Shown one piece after another: positions 45,714-56,100 of a DNA stretch of 64,000 nt (position 1 is its first letter; every line of letters starts with the position of its first letter). This DNA comes from Helicoverpa zea (lineage: Eukaryota; Arthropoda; Insecta; Lepidoptera; Noctuidae), in the NCBI RefSeq assembly GCF_022581195.2, contig NC_061459.1:806001-870000 (forward strand). The letters run 5' to 3'. Position numbers and translations under genes: made by a program. The notes beneath the pieces were generated by a model. It did not search any database, was not told the DNA's origin, and saw nothing but the letters and a program-made list of their open reading frames with translations.

Positions 45714-48700
45714 ATGTCTGACGAAGAAGAATACTCGTAAGTATTAAAAACATACACTTTGTCAGGATCTCAGTTCGAGAACGTAAGGGATATTTCTTTG
45801 CTTACACAACACGAACACAAAGACACAATACTTTTGAACACTCTTCCATTACTTGCAATCTGTCCCCCCTGTCGTATAACCGAGTAGCTGTAGATATGTT
45901 TACTGTGCTAACTTCACAGATGTGTCAGTCCTCAGATGTGTACGTTAACCCCAATCCTATCTACTCCACAGTGGCTCCGAGGAGGAGGAAGTAGAAGAAG
46001 AAGTCCCAGAGACGTAAGTACTAATGGAACTTCGGCGGTCAGGCTCTCCCGTATTTCCGAAATTAGTCTTCTTAGAAATTGTTTGGTTTGGTAACACTTC
46101 AGCTTCTCTCGGCCTGATTTCTTACTTTGCCTTGGCGATTCTATCATTTTCCAAAACTATTAGATCGGAACAGTACACGTGGTTGTACGTCAATAGTGTT
46201 ACTTTTTTGGCCATCAGCGTGAACTATTTGAGCATGATCGCAAGTTTGGATTCCCGGTTTCTTGGAACTCCCCAGTCTCGGGCTTCTTGCACGCCCTCAC
46301 CAAACCCTGTTCTCTCTTTTGTTGCAGGAAGTAAGTGGCGTGCCATTTTGGTTGATCCGGCACTCACAAATGCTTCGCTCGTTTTAGGCTAAGTTTAGAT
46401 GGCGACCCTAACGCTTGTAGCGCATACTTCATCGCTTCTGTTGCTTTCAGATATAAATCTTACGCTAGGTGCTGCAGCGCTACAATCCGTGCTTTCTAAC
46501 ATTGAAAACTTTCATATAACCAACCGAACCATTAAATGTTTGATGCTATGGGAAAGATCAGTGTAATGAGGACGAGTAAGTGCCTGATCTTTCCATGTAC
46601 AGAATGGAAAACATACCAGAGTGCTGAAGTTGTGAGTGAATCAATTTGGCTTTAACCCTTAAGCTTTCGTAAATCAAATGGAATATATACTTCTATGCGG
46701 CTGCACAGTTTTTAATCTTGTTTTTCTTTTTCTTTTCCCGTCGCTGTCTCCGTCGTTGCAAAATGAAGACCCGCTCCTAAACCAGAGTAAGTAAACTCTC
46801 GTTACGAACTGCCCTACCGCTTCGCTTCTAGCCACTGAACTGTATGGCACGAGGATTGATTGGCACTAAATTAACGAGTCTTTTACCAACCAGTGATTTT
46901 GCTTATGCAAAACAAACGTACATCCTTTTGGCAAAATTCTAAAATGTTGATTACAACGGCTAGTGGCTTGTGATGCAGTGTTTGTATCGTGTATGCGCAG
47001 AATTCACTAATTGTCACCGCTTATTTGGTTACGAACAATGAATTTTGCAATAAAGTAGAATATTGTAAAAGATAAGTAGAAGGCTGATTGTTGTTTTCTG
47101 TTTCTAGGAGTAGACCATCGATCGCGTAAGTTGCACCGCTCTCTGTGGTGTCACTAACTATAATCCTATCATTAACTAGATAAGGCACGGGCGCATGTTT
47201 TTTTTACGATCGTTTCCCAAAATTATCGTATCCGAGCAGATGATCGTTCGGCGAATGAACAACCGCTCGCCGGCGTCGGTCGCTATTTTTATATCGGTTG
47301 GTAGGCGTTCTATTTTAGAAAACCGTACTGCGCTGCGCCCGCGCCATTCTGCAAAGAAACAAAATGTCGGTCAACGGGCGTCTGCTCGCGTTGCCCCGAC
47401 TTATTTTTGATTTATTGCATGAGAAAAATAACATGACATCGAAGCATGACTACCTTGTAATACATAATATAATATTGTCGTAATATGTGTATCTGTCCGT
47501 GTACCACAGTCATGGTAATTATAAATGTTGTCATACACCACAAGAAACAATAATATCATTTACAAGTACAAAACTACACAACTATGATTATAAGTAAAAC
47601 AGCCAATAATAATTTAGCTAAAATACACGTTATACGGTTTTAGTGAATGGAGGATTACAAATCGTATAACAATAATAATTTTAACAAACGAATAATGTTG
47701 TCACGTAGCTGTTAAATACACTATTAAAGCTAAAACTTTAACAATATGTACAGTACCTGATGTCCCTGCTTACACGCCGATATAAAAGCGTAACAGCAGA
47801 AATCTAAACTCTAACGAGTTACCGTTAAACTTTATCACCGTAACAGAAGTTATATGTATTGTAACCGTTATAACAACGGTTTCTAACATTAACCCAAACT
47901 TATTATGTAACACTAAACTAATCAATCCATGTATATTTACAGGGGTGAGGGAGACCCAGAATTCATCAAGGTAATTAAAATATACTATTTTACTTCTATA
48001 TCAAAACCTTAAATTAAATGACATTTTAAACGATTACCTAAGTACATTCTTATCACTTTTACGAATATAGACTTTGCGCATGGATATGATCAAATACTAA
48101 TAACATGATATTGTTAACAGCGTCAAGACCAGAAGCGGTCGGACTTGGACGAGCAGTTGAAGGAATACATCAACGAATGGCGCAAACAACGGGCCAAGGA
48201 AGAAGATGAGCTCAAACGCCTCAAGGAGAAGCAGGCTAAGCGCAAGGTGAGACTTTTTACCTCGACGATTTGCTTATAAACGAAAGAGTGCTTCTTATTG
48301 TGCTGATAACGCCAAATAACACATAAATGTTATATCGTTTCGGTATATTTTAGGTATCTCGCGCTGAAGAAGAGAAGCGCCTCGCCCAGAAGAAGAAGGA
48401 GGAGGAAGAAAGGAGAATTCGCGAAGTTGAAGAGAAGAAACAGCGCGACATTGAGGAGAAGAGGCAGCGACTCGAGGAGGCCGAGAAGAAGCGCCAGGCT
48501 ATGCTCCAGGCTATGAAAGATTCCAGCAAGACCGGACCCAACTTCACCATCCAAAAGAAGAGCGATAACGTGAGTAAATCTAAGTTATTCTATAGACAGA
48601 TACAATAAGTATCTATGTTATAATTATTTCACAGACTACCTCATACAATCCGTTATTAAAGACTATGATTCCTGTTTAATTTGTATAAAATTACAAATTC

Positions 48701-51183
48701 CCTCAAAAATAGTTATTTTTACTTCAGTAAACACACTGTTTACTCATCCACATCAAAAACCTGAAGCATAAACAATTCAATTTTAAATCCGAACTATTCT
48801 CAGAATAAAATTATTTTGGCTCACGCAACTGAACATTTTTTTTTCAATATTTATGATTCCTACATTTACCACATTCTTGTTTTGTTCATTTCCAGTTCGG
48901 CCTTAGCAACGCTCAGCTGGAACGCAACAAGACCAAGGAGCAGTTGGAGGAGGAGAAGAAGATCTCGCTGTCCATCCGTATCAAGCCCCTGAACATCGAG
49001 AACCTCTCCGTCGACAAGCTCAGACAGAAAGCCACAGAACTCTGGGAGTGCATCATTAAACTCGAGACCGAGAAATACGATCTTGAGGAAAGGCAAAAGA
49101 GGCAGGACTACGACGTAAGTTTTAACGATTTACTATTTCAAATGTTAAATACCTTACTCGATATCCTCTCCTGTGAACATTTAAAAGTAATGATATAATG
49201 CTTTTGCCAACAGTTAAAAGAGCTCAAAGAAAGACAGAAGCAACAGTTGAGGCACAAGGCCCTCAAGAAGGGTCTTGACCCCGAAGCACTCACAGGAAAG
49301 CACCCGGTAAGCATAATATTCACATTTCTTTGTAGTTAGTGAATTAACGCTTAGAAGTTTCTAAAATAATGTTATATTTTCAGCCCAAAATCCAAGTAGC
49401 GTCCAAGTACGAGCGACGTGTCGACACAAGGTCCTACGACGACAAAAAGAAGTTGTTCGAGGGTGTAAGTATTCCCACGCGACTTCCCACAAATACACCT
49501 ACCAACAAATGTATAGGAAATAACTACGTGACGTCTGGAAATTAAATACGCATTAATCTCCCGAACACATAATATCTGCAAATCCTGCCCTACTTACGTA
49601 AGTTGGAATAAAGCCAAAAACTCGATCAAGTCACTTTCACAGTCGTTTAATTTCCAGTCGTTACGTAGTGGCGATTTAGATTATAACACGCGATTTCCAA
49701 GGAAACGGCCAACTTCAAAGTAGCACAAACAACCCGAAAATAATCTATTCGAACAAAGTATTCAAAACACAATTCCTAAACATGACACATTCACGAAAGT
49801 GAGAACTGATATTGGTTTAAATGCAGGGTTTGGATACTCAAATGGCAGAATTTATGGATAAAATGTGGAACGAGAAGATGAACGAGTTCATGAATCGTAC
49901 CAAAAGTAAGAGGAGAGAGCCATTTGGCGATTGTGTTCCCAATGTGACCCCTCGACGCATGTCTTCACGGCATGTCATGTTCCATTTGTGTCCCACAAAT
50001 ATCTGTGTGTTCAAAAAACTTGCACTTGTGATTTTTTACTGCCGGATTCAAATGAGAACCGACACTGTTATTAACCGCATCATTCAGTAAAAAATGACAT
50101 TTGCCTAGTTGGATAAGCCCCTTTTGTGTAGCTCCTATTGTACCACTGTCACCGTATTTACCCTGTGTTAACGATTCCTATAGGACCTTGAGAAACTGAA
50201 CAAGGACTTCCTCGAGAAGGTGTGGCAAGAGAGGGCCGACCAGTTCGGTGGCAGGCAGAAGAGTAAGTAAACTATTACCTAATCAATACTCCCGCCGACT
50301 ATATAGACGACATGTTTATTTTATGTTCCAATCTGGGCAGTTCTGGGATATGTAAGTCTAGTTCATCCGACATTGAAGTCCCTGTGCACAAGTTTTTGAC
50401 GATGTCTCGTTGCATGTCACTCGTCTTCCCATGTAAATAATTGTATGTTGAATGAACACTTTTTGTTAATTTGATAACTTCACAAAGAGAAAGGATTCTA
50501 GATTCACCACTTTTTGGGATACTTTATACCGACGCAAGGAAATTTTGCGAGTAAAATTGGGTATTCCCCGGGTTCGAGTCCTATTGCCAAGTTTTTTTTG
50601 ACAGGTCGTTAAATACGACCTATAACTATCATTGAGGAATATAAACTAATAGTAAAACGCAGCATGAATCATTTACTTTGAATACACTTAAGGAATCTTG
50701 CCAAGTGGGACATCATAATTTTGTAGGCAAATAATAATTGGAATTATCAGCCAAAATGGCTAAATGGCAATGCGATGAGGTATCATCACCTCAAGAGCAT
50801 TGCGTAAGACGGCTATTATTATAAACTAGGTTCCGAGCTTCCAAAGAAGTCATCTAAAGAACGATTTTGCAACTGTCTCAGCTATTCAGTTGATTATTGT
50901 TTTACATATTAATACATACAAAATATCAATAACTAATATTGACATAAAAACAACAGCGAGGCTGCCCAAGTGGTTCGGTGAGAGGCCCGGCAAGAAGAAG
51001 GGCGACCTCGAATCCCCCGAAGGCGAGGAGGATGTTAAGGCCGAGGTTGAAGAGGACGAGGAGCCCCAGTACGAGCCCGAGCCCGAAGAGGAGGAGGAGG
51101 AGATCGTAGAGGAGGTTGAGGAGGAGGAGGAGGAAGAGGAGGAGGAAGAGGAAGAAGAGGAGGAGGAAGAAGAAGAGGAATAA
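45714..51183 (+). CDS. TnT: Troponin T, muscle, complete coding region
   Basis: Coding exons: 45714-45736, 45972-46013, 46769-46786, 47108-47125, 47943-47970, 48121-48246, 48354-48569, 48896-49114, 49214-49306, 49384-49464, then 49827-49905 or 50184-50262, and 50957-51183. Either choice gives 1170 nt, 389 aa. Troponin T anchors the troponin complex to tropomyosin on thin filaments and passes on the calcium signal. The N-terminus MSDEEEYSGSEEEEVEEEVPE is acidic and built from small exons. GEGDPEFIK and the tropomyosin-binding region follow, then a long charged coiled-coil region with RIKPLNIENL. The tail is poly-Glu (about the last 60 residues), an insect-specific feature. The 45696 acceptor leads to a short leader and ACCATGTC at the start codon. 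The gene is called up (upheld) in flies. Confidence 0.97.
46328..46330 (+). other. candidate 3-nt microexon of troponin T
   Basis: GAA lies between a strong acceptor (TTTTGTTGCAG) and a strong donor (GTAAGT). Inserted at the phase-2 junction it adds one residue and keeps the frame, turning ETPAP into ETKPAP. Insect TnT genes have alternative small 5' exons, so this is possible but unproven. Confidence 0.35.
49827..49905 (+). other. TnT: troponin T alternative exon A (mutually exclusive)
   Basis: 79 nt, phase 0 in and phase 1 out, encoding GLDTQMAEFMDKMWNEKMNE and a short basic end. Acceptor ATGCAG, donor GTAAGA. It is equal in length and phase to exon B, so only one of the two can be used without a frameshift. 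It diverges from exon B at most positions but keeps a W-E-K core. Confidence 0.8.
50184..50262 (+). other. TnT: troponin T alternative exon B (mutually exclusive)
   Basis: 79 nt, encoding DLEKLNKDFLEKVWQERADQ followed by FGGRQK. Acceptor CTATAG, donor GTAAGT. It matches the FGGRQK-type exon usual in insect muscle isoforms. Flies and other insects switch between two such exons by muscle type and stage. Confidence 0.85.
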
Positions 51184-51516
51184 GTAAGTCTTTTTGATTA
51201 ATTTATGCTAGTATACATATCCAGCCCTAGTAGGTGGCTATACTCGGACTTTAACTTTTATGCAACTGAACAAAATAAGAAGTACTTTCGTAACACGAAG
51301 TTCTACAGCAAAAAAAAACAAATAGAAGCGTATATGGCGCTAACTACCATTTTTAACATATTATCCTGAAAATTGTAGGGTTCTATTTTAATACCAGTTT
51401 AAAGAGTATAATTTATCGAATTCGTAGATTTTTTGCAAAACTAATAGTAAGCGGTTTAGGTCGTATATTTGCTGTATTGTGATATCAATATTTATTTTCG
51501 TTTTATTTTGTTCCAG

Positions 51517-51730
51517 ACGTACGCAGCACGCATTGATCAGGGAAGCTAGATCGCCGACACTCACGGGTCGGACTGTACTGTTTTGTAACCAATCCATTAA
51601 CTTATTACTATTATAAATTATTTTTATTATTTATACTGTTGAATCATTCGTTACGGAACATGGACATTTTTTGCACTTAGAACGTCGTGAACACCTATGG
51701 CGTAACAATAAACTAATTTATTTCATAAGG
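51517..51730 (+). other. troponin T 3' UTR exon and poly(A) signal
   Basis: The coding exon ends TAA|GTAAGT, so the donor directly follows the stop codon. The acceptor TTGTTCCAG at 51516 opens a non-coding exon with AATAAA at 51707-51712. Confidence 0.7.
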
Positions 51731-52850
51731 CTGTCTAGTTTTTTATTTTACCTTTTTATAATAAATATTTATGTAAAGTGGTTATATCATTTGATTGATG
51801 CATTTGTTCAGACTCATACCCCTTAAGTTTGAGTAAACTCGTTAGTTTTTAGGACTTTTATCTCAGATAGACTTGACTAAAGGTGATTTTCTCCTGTCGA
51901 TATTATAAAGCACTACTCTACTCCGTCATATCACTGATACTTCAAAGTATTGAATGATTAAGGTCTATTTAAATACTTTATACTGAATGTCTACTTATGT
52001 ATAGATACTATCTATTGCTTGTGAGTTCAAAGTTGGTAAAGCCGACGTTCTACTTTAATCGACAAAATCGAAACTCTTGAATTCTACTCCATTGATTATT
52101 TATACTTACTTTTAATATGGAAGGCTACTTATAAAAGCAGGTTTCTAAAATAAATAAAAAAATATATAATTGATAAATGTTATATTCAATACAATAAATC
52201 TAATAATAATAAATGTTTGTTACAACTAAATAGCGAAATACAAAGGACTAAATAACAACTACACAATATATTGACACTTACTGCATTTACAATGCCTGGC
52301 AATACGTATAAATTAAAATATATTAAAACACAATTAACTAAATACTGCATACACTTGCACAATTTTATCGATATCAAAACTACCAGTATAAAATTTTATC
52401 GATATGATCGATAGTCAGGACAGATGAAATTGGGCAAGTCTACAAGTACACATAATAGCACTATTCGAAGAAATAAAATTATTGTCTAGCCAATAAGGGG
52501 ATCAAATTAACCACTTATTAGTCATATAAAAAATTGCCCGGCTTTACACAAGACTGCGATGAGCACATCACTAATATCGACAAATATTGTGACGACGTAA
52601 TTCACAATTTATGATAAAAAAATGTGCCGTTTGATGTCATATTAGGACAGTTTAGTGAGCCGGAGGGATTCGATATAACCTACAATAATACAGGAAAGTT
52701 TAAGTCTTCTTCTTCTGCCTGGCGTTACTAATCCCGGCGTTTGCCAGGCCTCGCCTACACAAAACACAAAGATTTCAGTAAGTAACATAAATGCGAGACC
52801 GATCAAATTAGCTCAAACACATACATGGTTAGTTTGGTACAATTTATTTA
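51731..52850. other. convergent 3' flanks of troponin T and betaCOP
   Basis: AT-rich, no gene seen. A minus-strand AATAAA (52842-52847) is a candidate signal for betaCOP. Confidence 0.45.
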
Positions 52851-53108
52851 TAGAACTATTATTTTTCTCGGAACTTACACCCGGATTATAAAATAAAGTA
52901 CAGGAAATATTATAAAACATCACAATTCAAAAAAAGAATTTACTATCTGAAACTGAATACATACTTTATACCCACAACACAAGGTATAAATTCATTTGCA
53001 CGAGTTTAGTGGCGGTCGATGTAAGTAGGAATGTCGACTGTATGTTAAGGCAGTAAGGTGTAGATTGCATGCGCTAGGTGACTCGTGTAGCTGTTAGAAG
53101 TCGATAGC

Positions 53109-56100
53109 TTACGCGGCGGGGATGGGGTTGGGCGGCGGCTTCTGGTGCGGCGTCTTGTGCATCATGTTGATCTTGTCGCCCAGGCTTAGCGCCATGCCCT
53201 AAGGAAAACAATATTAATTTGTCACATACGCAGGCTACAAGTATTGCAGTAATAGAACGCTTAAAATTTGGCGGAGTAGTAACTGATATGAGTTTTAATA
53301 CATTTGGTAGAAGGCGAATGTTTCAGGTCGATAAGTTTGATATAAAAGCCTTCAAGGGTGCTTAAAAAATGGCACGGTCGTATACTATATTCATAATATA
53401 CAAGGTCACTAAGCTAACAAAAAGACAAATGGGAAAATGTTATTTATTTTACTATAAAAAAGATTACATCGGCTGTTCTGCTGCGTTTAGCGGTCAGAAT
53501 CCCATAAAGAACAGCATAAAGAAATACCTACAAGGCTTGAAAAAAGTAATAACTCATTTATAATAATATTTGCCTTCAATTTTTTTTTTAAGTTAAAGTA
53601 GTGTTGGTTACCTGGCTCTTGGCGCGTATCCGCACGTGGCCGACGACGGGCGAGCCGGGCTTGTGCAGCGGCGTCTCGATGCTGAGGTTGGCGAGCGCGT
53701 CCTCGCCGAAGATCGACCGCGCGTACAGGTTCGCCGCCATGAACCCGCACTGACCAGACAGGGCCTGTGCCGAGGGACAGTTCCACGTATATGTACTCAT
53801 GGAAAATATTTATCGATACTTTAGACAGCACTATGGAGCATTTTTTGAATGAAAGTTTCGTAATTAGAAGATAATTGGACGCTTTATTCAGTTCTCCATT
53901 TCCGATTCGCCAATGGCGCGTAAATTGCGGTTCAGACAAGTTATTAATAGCAACCAGGGACCATTTTGGTTACCCATTGAAAGGGTTTTTGATAGGGTTT
54001 TGACAAAGTGTTGTTTTAGAACCAATTTCATATTTGTTACACTTTTTTACGAAAACCCTTATCAATGGATAACCTCTTTCAAACCCTTTCGATTTGATAC
54101 CTGTGTATTCAAAAACCCATTCTTAATGGGTTACACTTTTTTGTCGTAAGACGTTTTGAACGGGTTACCCCTTCAACGACTGTAACACAGTAACCCATTG
54201 GGACTACAAATATTGTAATTTTATATCTCGTGCCTTTACTTTAAAGTTCTAAACTACAATACGGCCGTTGTGTCTTGGCGAGTCTGAACATAGGCTCTGC
54301 GAACTTTAGCGCATCAGATCGTCGCTTGAGCTGCTGAGGAGTCCGTCTGTCACACATCACCTGGCACTAAAGATAAAGAGATGCGTCCGAGACATCAGAG
54401 AGGAGGGCAGAGACGTGAAATTCTTCTGGCTGAGGGCCCACGTGGGATCTCCAGGGAATGAAAGAGCGGACCAGCTGGCCAAGGAGGACAGAAAATACAG
54501 CGGATTACAATGTACTCCGCTGTATTTTCAAAGTTCTCGTATCGTATCAGAATGTGGCAAGCGCGATATGAATCCTGCAGCACAGGAGCGGTCACAAAAG
54601 TGTTCTTTCCAAATGTCCTTGCGGCAAAAAGAAGACTTAAAGAAGCTGTCCTTACACCGACACACATCCAGATCCTAAGCGGGCATGGAGGATTCTCAGC
54701 GTATCTCCACAGATTCCAACTCAAAAACAGTCCCTCGTGCGTCTGTGACCCCAGCTGCGATGAAACAGTCTGGCACCTGCTTTTCGAGTGTCCAAGGTTC
54801 TGCCACGACAGAATGGAACTGGAATATACGATCGAAACCGAGTCAGTCCACAGTCCACACGATCATGGGGAAACCGGCTACTAGGAAACCATTAAACTAG
54901 CCATAGTCGCAGCTGCGGCCAACAAAACGGACCCTACACTACACTCGCTGCGACCACCACACCTACAACCATACACACCACCACCATACAACCACATTTA
55001 ACGTCAACAACAACACAGACAAGAACCACTCAACCGACAACCACAACACAATCGACAACAACACTAACAACAACCACTCAACCGATAACCACACAAACTA
55101 CAACCATACACGAAACATCTACAGAACAGACACCTACAGAACTGACAACCAGACAAACGACTATCATACAATCAACACACACAGAATTAACAACCACACA
55201 AAGGACCTACTAACACCAACTCACAACCAGCGCAAACACAGAAATCACCCACCAGTCAACAGTCAGCTCCAAGTACCATGCCCATCGCACAGCTTCTGGC
55301 ATTCGGAGGAGAAGGAGTGCCAGGCATAAGACTGCGTGGAGTCGCCTTGTTTATGAACAGGGAAGCGGAAAAAATAGGCATAAGCTTCTGCATGGGCTCG
55401 AGTCGAGCTGGAGCTCGAATAACCATTGCACCAGGCCTCGCCGCCCCGTTCAACGGTTGCACCACCAAGACAACCAAAAAAGGCAGCAAGTACCATGCAC
55501 TGCCTCAATTGAAAGTAGCCTCTCACCGATGCCGACTATTGCGATTCAAATGCAAGACGATCGCAATACTCGAGTGGAGAGAGGAGACTCCATTCATTCA
55601 GGTGTGCTCACTTCTGCAAAAGATCGCAGAGGCAGAAGAAGAAGAAGCGCCAGCCACGGCTCGCACCATAAGCGTCGACGCGATGGCAGTTGAATAGAAA
55701 AGGGGTGACGTCGCAGACCGCTTCGGCTGTTTAAAAGCCTCGGAACACCATGAGGTGGTAGTATACGAGGACAGAGGGGAAACCTTGAATTTCCTTTAAG
55801 TCCGCGGAAACCCTACAGCGCTGCGGGTTGTTCGAAAGAGATACCGCGGCCCTGGCACATGAAAGGCCTACGACGGAACACGACGGTTTTTAGTCAGTAA
55901 GAGTCTGACACTCCCTCGCCGCTGCTAACCCACAGCATTTGATGATTTTTGACGTCGTTAAAAAAAAAAACAGCCAGCGTCCAACTGCGCAAAGCAGGTC
56001 TGAGAGAGCCAGCCCCGGATCTGGGGGGGGGGGGGGGCAAGTTTTTCAGATGGTTTTTTATTTTTATTGACGCACCGAATCAACGAACGCAAATGGCACT

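Noticed and set aside
46024..46392. 122-codon plus-strand frame in a troponin T intron
   Set aside because: It begins right after a splice donor, resembles no family, and overlaps the region of 5' TnT microexons.
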